Assembly (NCBI GenBank): GCA_033856255.1
Contig: JAWVFH010000031.1
Coordinates: forward strand, 1 to 64,000
Direction: 5' to 3'
Length of the DNA: 64,000 nucleotides
Origin: WHSW01 sp033856255
Lineage (GTDB): Bacteria > Actinomycetota > Thermoleophilia > Solirubrobacterales > 70-9
Part shown: piece by piece, positions 57,479-64,000 of the stretch
How positions within the stretch are numbered: position 1 is the stretch's first letter
Layout: every line of letters starts with the position of its first letter
The notes under the pieces: model-generated
Database searches by the model: none
Told to the model about the DNA's origin: nothing
What the model saw: the letters and a program-made list of their open reading frames with translations, nothing else
Translations under genes and position numbers: made by a program

Positions 57479-57561
57479 TCAGCCCGTAGCAAGACCCCGG
57501 AATAACTCCCGCCACGTCCTCGGCTTCGCCTCCGGGCGTGCGGGGTCTTGCTACGGGCTGA
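57479..57561. repeat. Long inverted repeat with an inner palindromic element
   Basis: Two arms of 21 nt (57479-57499 and 57541-57561) are perfectly complementary, starting TCAGCCCGTAGCAAG. The 41-nt loop ends with the 30-nt hairpin element also found at 36750-36779. It lies 10 nt beyond the cytochrome c stop, so it could form its transcript's 3' end, although no T-run follows. It also resembles a REP/MITE-like element. Confidence 0.85.
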
Positions 57562-57570
57562 GGGTTGTGG

Positions 57571-58029
57571 TTAGCCCTGGGGGCAGCCGGAGAACTTCGG
57601 CAGCGGCGTGGTGGCCGTGTCGACGACCGGGCCCTTGCCGATCTGGCCGGCGTAGGCGGCGACGAACTGCGCCACCTCCTGCGCCTCCTGCTGTTCCAGG
57701 ATCCCGCGCGGCATCCGGCCGCCGATCCCGCAGGTGACTGCGGTCAGGACCCTGGTCGCGTTGCCGTCGTACAGCTCGGAGGTGTTGGTGCCGGTGGGGA
57801 CGAGCAGGTCGTCGAGGTTGGGGCCGACGATCCCGTCCGTGCCGGCCGCGGCGAGCGTGTGGCAGGTGCCGCAGTTGGTGGCGAAGATGTGCTTCGCGTC
57901 GAGGTCCCGGGACGCCACCTGGACCGCGCCGGACTCCTGGTCGCCCTCCTTGCCGAGGGCGATGAACGGAACGACCAGGACGCAGATCGCGGCGAAGATC
58001 CCGAAGACGATGAATGGGCGCTTGCTCAT
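57571..58029 (-). CDS. Membrane-anchored class I cytochrome c
   Basis: This 152-residue protein has an N-terminal membrane segment (about 5-26) and one CxxCH haem site (Cys53, Cys56, His57 in NCGTCHTL). The sixth ligand is probably Met in GGRMPRG near residue 106. Three further cysteines occur (Cys16 in the membrane segment, CGIGG and SGCPQG). Two of these could form a disulfide. It would carry electrons on the outer face of the membrane. It follows the endonuclease III gene by 12 nt. Confidence 0.9.
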   Translation of the reverse strand: MSKRPFIVFGIFAAICVLVVPFIALGKEGDQESGAVQVASRDLDAKHIFATNCGTCHTLAAAGTDGIVGPNLDDLLVPTGTNTSELYDGNATRVLTAVTCGIGGRMPRGILEQQEAQEVAQFVAAYAGQIGKGPVVDTATTPLPKFSGCPQG

Positions 58030-58041
58030 AGATTCGAAAAC

Positions 58042-58743
58042 CTACCTGCTGGCGGCCGCGTTGCGCCGGTACCAGGGACACATACGGCGCAGCTCGCATT
58101 CGCCGCAGCGCGGCTGCGGCCGGCAGACACGGCGGCCGTGCGTGATCAGGTTGATGTGCAGCTCGTAGGCGTCCTCGGGGTCGGTGATCGCGAGCATCTC
58201 GTCGTGGGCGCGCTCGAAGGAAGCGCTTTCGGGGAACAACCCCAGGCGGCCGCCGACGCGGTAGACGTGGGTGTCGACCGGGATCTCCGGCCGCCCGAGC
58301 GCGAAGATCATCACGCAGGCGGCGGTCTTCCGCCCGACGCCCGGCAGCTCGACCAGGAAGCCGATCGCCTCGTCGCGATCGGCGCCGGCCAGCCAGTCGA
58401 GCGTCGGCTCGTCCTCCTCGGTCGGCAGCTCGCGCAGGACCTGCTGGATCCGCGGTGCCTTCGAGGGAGCGAGGCCGCCCGGCCGGATCGCCTCCTCCAC
58501 CTCCTCGACCGGTGCGTCGCGCACCTCGACCCAGGTCGGCAGGGCGGCGCGGAGGCGCTCATAGGCGACGTCGCGGTTGCGGTCGTTGGTGTTCTGGGAA
58601 AGGATCGTCCGCACCAGCTCCGCGATCGGGTGGCCGTGCGGGTGGTTGACGGGGCGGCCGTAGAGCTCGCGCAGGCGATCGCGAATCGCCCGCACCCGGG
58701 CCCTGCGGGGCCGCGTCCACGAGCCTGCCTGCGTCGTCGCCAT
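58042..58743 (-). CDS. nth: Endonuclease III (DNA glycosylase/AP lyase)
   Basis: This 233-residue HhH-GPD enzyme removes oxidised pyrimidines. The helix-hairpin-helix LPGVGRKTA holds catalytic Lys139 and VDTHVYR holds Asp157. Four iron-sulfur cysteines are Cys207, 213, 216 and 222. The first interval is five residues rather than the usual six. ATG 58743 is used. It is co-directional with, and upstream of, the cytochrome c gene. Confidence 0.94.
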   Translation of the reverse strand: MATTQAGSWTRPRRARVRAIRDRLRELYGRPVNHPHGHPIAELVRTILSQNTNDRNRDVAYERLRAALPTWVEVRDAPVEEVEEAIRPGGLAPSKAPRIQQVLRELPTEEDEPTLDWLAGADRDEAIGFLVELPGVGRKTAACVMIFALGRPEIPVDTHVYRVGGRLGLFPESASFERAHDEMLAITDPEDAYELHINLITHGRRVCRPQPRCGECELRRMCPWYRRNAAASR

Positions 58744-58754
58744 CCGGGGCAGGA

Positions 58755-58760
58755 TATTTT
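58755..58760 (+). promoter_or_regulatory. Candidate -10 element of the hydrolase gene
   Basis: TATTTT stands out in GC-rich DNA and ends exactly 6 nt before GTG 58767, so transcription would begin at the start codon. It overlaps the divergent nth 5' region. Confidence 0.5.
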
Positions 58761-58766
58761 CCGCCG

Positions 58767-59606
58767 GTGGCAGCGGTCGAAGAGCGCGTTCGGAAGGTCG
58801 AAGAGCGCGTGATCGACGTCGACGGGGTCCGGTGCTTCTACCGCCAGGTCGCCGGCAGCGGGCCGCCGACGATCTTCGTCCACGGCAACCCCTCGCACTC
58901 CGAGGACTGGGTCCCGTTCCTCGAGCGGCTCGACGGCCCGGGCCTCGCCCTCGACCTTCCGGGCTGGGGCTTCTCGGAGAATCCGCGCGGCTTCGACTAC
59001 TCGATGCACGGCCTGGCGCGCTTCTACGAGCGCTTCTGCGACCGGCTCGGCGTCGGCGAGCACCAGCTCGTCGTCCACGACTGGGGCGCGATCGCGCTGA
59101 TCGCCGCCCAGCGCCGGCCGGCGCGGGTGCGCCGCCTGGTGGTGATCAACGCCGTGCCGCTGTTGCCCGGGTATCGGTGGCATTGGGTGGCGCGCTACTT
59201 CTGGCGCGTCCCGCTGCTCGGCGAGCTCGCCAACCGGACCACCACGAAGGCCGGCCTGCGCCTGCTCTCGCGCCAGGCCTCGGCGGTCCCCGGCGGCTAC
59301 CCGCCCGAGTTCATCGATTCGATCTGGGCCGGCCGCGGGCAAGGGTCGTGGCCGGAGATGCTCGAGCTCTACCGCGACGCCGACCCCGACCGGCTGGCGG
59401 CGGCGGGCGAGGGCCTCGGCGCGATCGACTGCCCGGCGCTCGTCGTCTGGGGCAGCGACGACCTGTACCTGCCACTGCGCTTCGGCCGCGCCTACGCCGA
59501 CGTGCTACCCGGGGCGGAGCTGCTGGAGCTCGATCGGGCCGGGCACTGGCCGTGGCTCGACCGCCCGGACGCGGTCGACCGCGTCGTCGCCTTCCTCACG
59601 GCTTAG
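58767..59606 (+). CDS. Alpha/beta hydrolase, haloalkane dehalogenase-like
   Basis: This 279-residue hydrolase has the oxyanion loop FVHGNPSHSEDW and an Asp nucleophile (Asp105 in VVHDWGAIAL) instead of Ser. The neighbouring Trp106 matches the halide-stabilising Trp of haloalkane dehalogenases. The acid is probably in WGSDDLYLP and the base in DRAGHWPWLD. Epoxide hydrolases also use Asp, so the reaction is not certain. GTG 58767 has no Shine-Dalgarno. Confidence 0.85.
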   Translation: MAAVEERVRKVEERVIDVDGVRCFYRQVAGSGPPTIFVHGNPSHSEDWVPFLERLDGPGLALDLPGWGFSENPRGFDYSMHGLARFYERFCDRLGVGEHQLVVHDWGAIALIAAQRRPARVRRLVVINAVPLLPGYRWHWVARYFWRVPLLGELANRTTTKAGLRLLSRQASAVPGGYPPEFIDSIWAGRGQGSWPEMLELYRDADPDRLAAAGEGLGAIDCPALVVWGSDDLYLPLRFGRAYADVLPGAELLELDRAGHWPWLDRPDAVDRVVAFLTA

Positions 59607-59630
59607 CCCGGCGTTCCGCAACACCACGTT

Positions 59631-59636
59631 TACAAT
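59631..59636 (+). promoter_or_regulatory. Candidate -10 element of the PAP2/phospholipid operon
   Basis: TACAAT is the closest match to consensus in the window. It lies 9 nt before GTG 59646, implying an almost leaderless mRNA. No clear -35 was found. Confidence 0.5.
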
Positions 59637-59645
59637 CAGCGCGCG

Positions 59646-60446
59646 GTGCGCGCGCTCGTCTTCAGGATCAACCGTCTGCTGCCCCAGGGCATCCTCGATG
59701 CCGGGTGCCAGTTTCTCTTCTTCTTCCTCGCCTACCAGGGCTATCAGCTCGTCCGCGGGCTGACCGACTCGGGCGCGATCAACGCCTACGTCAACGCCCA
59801 CCACGTGATGAACCTCGAGCAGTCGGTCGGCGCCTTCTTCGAGCCCGGCTTCCAGCAGACGCTGATCCAGCACACCCCGTGGCTCGTCGACTTCGCGAAC
59901 TTCATGTACCTGAACTCGCATTTCGTGATCACGACCGGCTTCCTCGCCTGGCTCTACCTGTTCCGCAACGAGCACTTCTACTTCGTCCGCAACATGTTCC
60001 TGGTGGGGATGGGCCTGGCCCTGGTCGGCTACGCCGTCTTCCCGACCGCGCCGCCGCGGCTGTTCCCGAGCCTCGGGTTCACCGACACGATCGCCTCCTT
60101 CACCGGCGTCGCCCAGGACTCGAAGACCGCGAGCCTGCTGTTGAACCAATACGCGGCGGTGCCGAGCATGCACATCGCCTTCTCGCTGATGGTCGCGGTG
60201 CCGGCGGCGACCCTGTCGCGGCGCAAGGCCTCGCGCCTGCTCTGGTGTCTGTATCCGCCGCTCATCTTCTTCGTCATCGTCGCCACCGGCAACCACTACT
60301 GGTTCGACGCCGCCGCCGGCGCGGTCGTCGCCGGGCTGGCGGCGATCGTCGCGCTGCAGCTGGCTCGCGTGCGCCCGCAGGCCTGGGCCTGGGCGCCGCA
60401 GGCGGCCCGTCTCGACCAGCCGCAGGCGGCTGCTCAAGAGGCTTAG
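59646..60446 (+). CDS. PAP2-superfamily membrane protein (inositolphosphotransferase-like)
   Basis: This 266-residue protein has about six membrane segments and the PAP2 motifs PSMHIAFSLM (near 173) and GNHYWFDAAAG (near 217), whose two His and Asp form the active site. The arrangement is that of the PAP2_3/Aur1-like subgroup, which includes inositol-phosphate transfer enzymes. It directly precedes a CDP-alcohol phosphatidyltransferase and inositol-phosphate synthase, supporting a phospholipid role. It ends in two consecutive TAG codons; the next gene is in the same frame. Confidence 0.85.
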   Translation: MRALVFRINRLLPQGILDAGCQFLFFFLAYQGYQLVRGLTDSGAINAYVNAHHVMNLEQSVGAFFEPGFQQTLIQHTPWLVDFANFMYLNSHFVITTGFLAWLYLFRNEHFYFVRNMFLVGMGLALVGYAVFPTAPPRLFPSLGFTDTIASFTGVAQDSKTASLLLNQYAAVPSMHIAFSLMVAVPAATLSRRKASRLLWCLYPPLIFFVIVATGNHYWFDAAAGAVVAGLAAIVALQLARVRPQAWAWAPQAARLDQPQAAAQEA

Positions 60447-60449
60447 TAG

Positions 60450-61094
60450 CGTCCGCGGATCGAGCGCGGGCGTGCACAACCGAAGACCGCGGCCGAGTGG
60501 CGCGGCTATGCGCGCAACAGGCTGATCGACTCGCGGCTGACGCCGAACGCGATCTCGATCACCGGCCTGGTGCTCCACGTCCCGGCCGTTCTGCTGATCA
60601 TCGACGGCGACCTCGCGCTCGCCGGCCTCGCCTTCATCTTCGGCTCGATCATGGACACCCTCGACGGCCGCTACTCGCGGATGTCGGGCAAGGGGACGAT
60701 GTTCGGCGCCTTCCTCGACTCGACCCTGGACCGGATCGAGGAGGGCGTCGTGCTGACAGCGATCGCCTATTACTTCGCCAACAACGGCGACCCGGTGCCG
60801 GCGGCGGCCTGCGTGTTCACCGTGCTCGGCTCGGTGATGGTCTCCTACACCCGCGCTCGCGCGGAGGCGCTCGGGGTCGAGTGCAAGGTGGGAATTGCGA
60901 CCCGGCCGGTCCGGGTGGTGCTACTTTCCATCGGCCTCGTATTCGGCGGCGGAGAGCTGATCTCCGGTCTCGATCTGCTCGCCGCCTCGATCTATGCGAT
61001 GGCCGGGCTGACCGCGTTCACGGTCGGCCAGCGCGTCTGGCACGTGCGTGGCGAGCTCAAGGCGCTCGAGGCCGCGGAGGCGGATGATGTGTAA
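60450..61094 (+). CDS. CDP-alcohol phosphatidyltransferase (phosphatidylinositol-phosphate synthase-like), start uncertain
   Basis: The frame encodes the full family motif DTLDGRYSRMSGKGTMFG then AFLDSTLD (D-x2-DG-x2-S-R-x8-G-x3-D-x3-D), and about six membrane helices. It transfers an alcohol (probably inositol phosphate here) to CDP-diacylglycerol. The coordinates give the open frame after the preceding TAG-TAG. The first ATG/GTG/TTG in frame is GTG 60570, which would cut off the conserved LTPNAISITG segment and half of helix 1. A non-standard start such as CTG 60522 or ATC 60459 is therefore possible. The gene ends 61 nt before inositol-phosphate synthase. Confidence 0.8.
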   Translation, partial: RPRIERGRAQPKTAAEWRGYARNRLIDSRLTPNAISITGLVLHVPAVLLIIDGDLALAGLAFIFGSIMDTLDGRYSRMSGKGTMFGAFLDSTLDRIEEGVVLTAIAYYFANNGDPVPAAACVFTVLGSVMVSYTRARAEALGVECKVGIATRPVRVVLLSIGLVFGGGELISGLDLLAASIYAMAGLTAFTVGQRVWHVRGELKALEAAEADDV

Positions 61095-61155
61095 CCAAGT
61101 CGTTCAACGCGGGTAGTTCGCCCCCCACCCGCCTCAGGAAGGATCTTCTTTCTCA

Positions 61156-62349
61156 ATGAGTGAAACCAACGGCCACCACAACGGCGCCGCCGCCAACGGG
61201 CGCCGTTCCGACGACGGCAAGGTCCGCGTCGCGATCGTCGGCGTCGGCAACTGCGCCAACAGCTTCATCCAGGGCGTCGAGTACTACAAGGACGCCGACC
61301 CGTCCGAGCCCGTCCCGGGTCTCATGCACGTCGACCTCGGCGGCTATCACGTCCGCGACATCGAGTTCGTGGCGGCCTTCGACATCGACTCCGAGAAGGT
61401 CGGCAAGGATCTTTCCGAGGCGATCTGGTCGGGTCAGAACGACACGATCAAGTTCGCCGACGTCCCCGAGATGGGCATCAGGGTCGAGCGCGGGATGACC
61501 CACGACGGCCTCGGCAAGTACCTGAAGCAGAAGATCACCAAGGCCCCCGGCCCGACGGCCGACATCGTCGGCATCCTCCAGGAGACGAAGGCAGACGTGC
61601 TCGTGTGCTACCTGCCGGTCGGCTCCGAGCAGGCGACCAAGTGGTACGTCGAGCAGGCCCTCGCCGCGGGCGTCGGCTTCGTCAACTGCCTGCCGGTGTT
61701 CATCGCCCGCGAGGACTACTGGGACGAGCGCTTCAAGGAGGCCGGGCTGCCGATCATCGGCGACGACATCAAGTCGCAGGTCGGCGCGACGATCGTCCAC
61801 CGCCAGCTCGCCCGCCTCTTCCACGAGCGCGGCGTCAAGCTCGAGCACACCTCGCAGCTCAACGTCGGCGGCAACATGGACTTCTTCAACATGCTCGAGC
61901 GCGAGCGCCTCGACTCGAAGAAGATCTCGAAGACCAACGCCGTCACCTCGGTGATGGGCACGGATCTGCCGGATCGCGACGTGCACGTCGGTCCCTCGGA
62001 CTACGTGCCGTGGCTGACCGACCGCAAGTGGGCCCACATCAGGCTCGAGGGCAAGGCCTTCGGAGACGTGCCGCTGACCGCCGAGCTGAAGCTCGAGGTG
62101 TGGGACTCGCCGAACTCGGCCGGCGTCGTCATCGACGCCGTGCGGCTGATCAAGCTCGCGCTCAACAACGGCATCGCGGGCCAGCTCGACGGGCCGTCCA
62201 GCTACCTGATGAAGTCGCCGCACAGCCAGCGCCCCGACGACATGGCGCGGGTGCAGACCGAGGAGTTCATCGCCAAGCACGCCCGCACCAGCGACGCGGC
62301 CGAGCGCGCCAAGGCCGCGGCCGAGGACGCCAAGGCCGAAGCGCTGTAG
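61156..62349 (+). CDS. ino1: myo-Inositol-1-phosphate synthase
   Basis: This 397-residue NAD-dependent enzyme makes inositol 1-phosphate from glucose 6-phosphate, the precursor of phosphatidylinositol. The NAD loop is VAIVGVGNCANSFIQG (near 25-40). The catalytic domain holds SQLNVGGNMDFFNML and KTNAVTSVMG. The length fits the actinobacterial form. AGGAAGGA lies 11 nt before ATG 61156. The first 20 residues are polar and probably flexible. It completes a module with the CDP-alcohol transferase and PAP2 gene. Confidence 0.96.
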   Translation: MSETNGHHNGAAANGRRSDDGKVRVAIVGVGNCANSFIQGVEYYKDADPSEPVPGLMHVDLGGYHVRDIEFVAAFDIDSEKVGKDLSEAIWSGQNDTIKFADVPEMGIRVERGMTHDGLGKYLKQKITKAPGPTADIVGILQETKADVLVCYLPVGSEQATKWYVEQALAAGVGFVNCLPVFIAREDYWDERFKEAGLPIIGDDIKSQVGATIVHRQLARLFHERGVKLEHTSQLNVGGNMDFFNMLERERLDSKKISKTNAVTSVMGTDLPDRDVHVGPSDYVPWLTDRKWAHIRLEGKAFGDVPLTAELKLEVWDSPNSAGVVIDAVRLIKLALNNGIAGQLDGPSSYLMKSPHSQRPDDMARVQTEEFIAKHARTSDAAERAKAAAEDAKAEAL

Positions 62350-62352
62350 CGC

Positions 62353-64000
62353 TCAGGGCCTTGCCCCGGCCGCCGGCTCGTTGACCAGGGCCGCCAGCTG
62401 GGTGCGCGAGGAGACGTCGAGCTTGCGGAAGATGCGCGCCATGTGGTTCTCCACCGTGCGCACGCTGAGGAACAGGGACTCCGCGATCTCGCGGTTGCGG
62501 CGCCCCGCCGCGACCAGCTCGGCGATCTCGCGCTCGCGTGAGCTGAGCTCGTCGAGGCCTTCACGCTCCACCGGCCGCTCGCTGCGGGTCACCCGAACGC
62601 CGAGACGGCGCAGCTCGGCCGCCGCCTGATCGGCGTAATGGACGGCGCCGAGCGCGTTGAGCTGGTCGCGGACGCTCTCGAGGTTCGCCCGTCCACCGTC
62701 CTCGTCGCCCGCCTCGACCTGGGCCCGCGCGGCGAGCGCGCGGCCGCGGGCACCGTCGATCGCGAGCCCGGCCCGATCGGCCGCCTGGGCGGCCGCCTCG
62801 GCGTGCTCACGGGCGGCCTCCGGTTCACCGAGGACGAGCTCGAGGGTCGCGCGGGCGCGCATCGCATCGGCGGTCCGCCCATCGATCCCGAGCCCTGCCG
62901 CGGCCTCAGTGGCGCAGTTGACGTACTCCGCGGCCATCTCGAGGTCACCGAGGTCGATCTCGGCTCGCGCCAGAAGCTCGAAGCCGCGGGCCCGGAAGCC
63001 GCGCTCGATGAGCGGCAGCCCCTCGCCACCGGCCAGGGTCAGGATCTCATCGCGAGCCGCGGTCGCGTTCCCACCCGCCAGCCGCGCCTCGGCCAGATAG
63101 CAGGCGGCGGTTGCCGAGAGCGGATCGCTCCCGGCATCCTCGAGCGCCAGCTCGCCGAGCCGCAGGGCGGCGGGCAGGTCGCCGGCGATCAGCGTCGCCC
63201 AGCACTGCAGCGACCGCGCCCAGGCGAGGAAGACCGGGTTGCGGGTCAGAATCGACGCGTCGACCGCGGCTTCGAGCCGCGGGAACGCTTCCTCCAGGCG
63301 GCCCTGGTTGATCTGCGCCAGCGCCTGCGTCGTCCGCATCAGGGTCGGTAGGTGGCCCTGGCCGGCGGCCAGGGCCGCCTCGATCGTCCGGTCGAGGAGC
63401 GCGGTGGCGGCGTCGAAGCGCTCCATGCAGACCGCGCCGAGCGCGGTCCACGTATGCGCGTTCAAGTGGTCCGCCAACTCGCCCTCCGGGAGGGCCGCGA
63501 TCAGCTCCAGCCCCCGGTCGAGCTCGGTCCGGGCCGCGTCGAGGTCGTCGCGCATGTAGAGAGCGGCCGAGTGCAGTCCGGCCGCCGCCGCCGTCATCGA
63601 ACGGTCGTCGCGGCGTTCGGCGTCGGTGAGCGCGGCGCGCACCCATCGCTCGAAGTCCTCCTGGTCGCCGCCGAAGAAGGAGTCCGCGGCGAGCTCGAGC
63701 TTCAGCGTCGTCGCCTCGGGCGACCCCTGGTCGGGGAGAGCCGCGAGCGCACCCTCGAGCTCGCGGTGCGCCTCGCCGTGGCGGCCGACGAGCTGCTTGA
63801 CCTTGGCCGCCGAGGCGATCACGCGCCCGCGCAGGACGGGGTCGTCGGCCGGCATCAGGCCGAGGACCTCGTCGAGGTCGTCGAGGCTGTCGTCGTAGCG
63901 CCCGCAGGCGGCGAGCGCCCGGGCCCGCGGGATCAGCAGCCCGAGGCGGCGCCCGGGGTCCTCGTCGGGAACCAGCCGCAGCGCGGCCTCGAACCAGTGC
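62353..64000 (-). CDS. LuxR-family transcriptional regulator with TPR-like repeats (5' partial)
   Basis: The frame is open to the right edge, so at least 548 residues are visible and the N-terminus, often an AAA/STAND ATPase in this group, lies outside. The visible part is mostly paired Ala/Leu-rich helices like TPR or MalT repeats. The C-terminal 65 residues form a LuxR (GerE) helix-turn-helix: LSSREREIAELVAAGRRNREIAESL then SVRTVENHMARIFRKL. It converges on inositol-phosphate synthase with a 3 nt gap. Target unknown. Confidence 0.88.
   Translation of the reverse strand, partial: HWFEAALRLVPDEDPGRRLGLLIPRARALAACGRYDDSLDDLDEVLGLMPADDPVLRGRVIASAAKVKQLVGRHGEAHRELEGALAALPDQGSPEATTLKLELAADSFFGGDQEDFERWVRAALTDAERRDDRSMTAAAAGLHSAALYMRDDLDAARTELDRGLELIAALPEGELADHLNAHTWTALGAVCMERFDAATALLDRTIEAALAAGQGHLPTLMRTTQALAQINQGRLEEAFPRLEAAVDASILTRNPVFLAWARSLQCWATLIAGDLPAALRLGELALEDAGSDPLSATAACYLAEARLAGGNATAARDEILTLAGGEGLPLIERGFRARGFELLARAEIDLGDLEMAAEYVNCATEAAAGLGIDGRTADAMRARATLELVLGEPEAAREHAEAAAQAADRAGLAIDGARGRALAARAQVEAGDEDGGRANLESVRDQLNALGAVHYADQAAAELRRLGVRVTRSERPVEREGLDELSSREREIAELVAAGRRNREIAESLFLSVRTVENHMARIFRKLDVSSRTQLAALVNEPAAGARP

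Overview
This window is very GC-rich and gene-dense, with GTG and TTG starts common and 1-4 bp stop/start overlaps throughout. It looks like a chromosomal segment from a non-mycelial actinobacterium. HspR with ClpB, a six-member Mce operon with two YrbE permeases, myo-inositol-phosphate synthase next to a CDP-alcohol phosphatidyltransferase, and DUF2510 and GYD proteins all fit Actinomycetota. The style resembles Thermoleophilia/Solirubrobacterales, but that placement is inference. No rRNA, CRISPR array, transposase, integrase or phage structural gene was seen. No stretch longer than about 300 bases lacks a gene.

Layout. (i) 1-13948 (+): a ten-gene operon. It opens with a CopC-CopD-periplasmic-binding-protein fusion (5' end outside the window), continues with two YrbE/MlaE permeases and six MCE proteins, and ends with a YdhS-like FAD/NAD(P) protein. 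(ii) 13950-20518: sulfur metabolism. A metallo-beta-lactamase/rhodanese protein and a Cys-less Rrf2 regulator (-) sit divergent from a sulfate ABC importer operon (cysP-T-W-A-like, +) plus a 43-residue membrane peptide. A second Cys-less Rrf2 gene closes the block. (iii) 20566-22078: an LexA-type palindrome overlaps the start of a tandem-HNH protein, followed by tRNA-Lys(UUU) and a DUF2510 membrane protein. (iv) 22083-31665 (-): recQ-purN-purH-phzF, purF and purL, with a secreted NHL/RTX protein on the + strand. (v) 31738-34605 (+): two tandem secreted eight-cysteine paralogs and a glyoxalase-fold protein. (vi) 34628-43591 (-): a ten-gene operon mixing purC, purS and purQ with five sulfotransferases and two glycosyltransferases. 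(vii) 43653-48425: a P450 (+), then purB, purE, purD and a GYD gene (-). (viii) 48470-49755 (+): a methyltransferase and a membrane protein. (ix) 49725-57403 (-): dnaK-grpE-dnaJ-hspR-clpB and a third glycosyltransferase. (x) 57479-58743: a long inverted repeat, a cytochrome c and endonuclease III (-). (xi) 58767-62349 (+): an alpha/beta hydrolase, then PAP2, CDP-alcohol phosphatidyltransferase and inositol-phosphate synthase, a likely phosphatidylinositol module. (xii) A LuxR-family regulator (-) runs off the right end.

How it fits together. The window holds nearly all purine genes from PRPP to IMP: purF, D, N, L, Q, S, E, C, B and H. purM and purK were not seen. The sulfate importer brings in the sulfur that, with ATP, becomes PAPS, the donor for sulfotransferases. 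Five sulfotransferases and two related glycosyltransferases are translationally coupled to purine genes, so a sulfated glycan or glycolipid pathway may have been built into the purine cluster. That functional link is inference; the gene order and overlaps are read directly.

Two further signals stand out. Many first genes have a -10-like hexamer 6-9 nt before the start codon and no Shine-Dalgarno, which suggests leaderless transcripts. A 30-nt hairpin element occurs in two copies (36750-36779 and 57511-57540) whose only two differences form a compensatory base pair.
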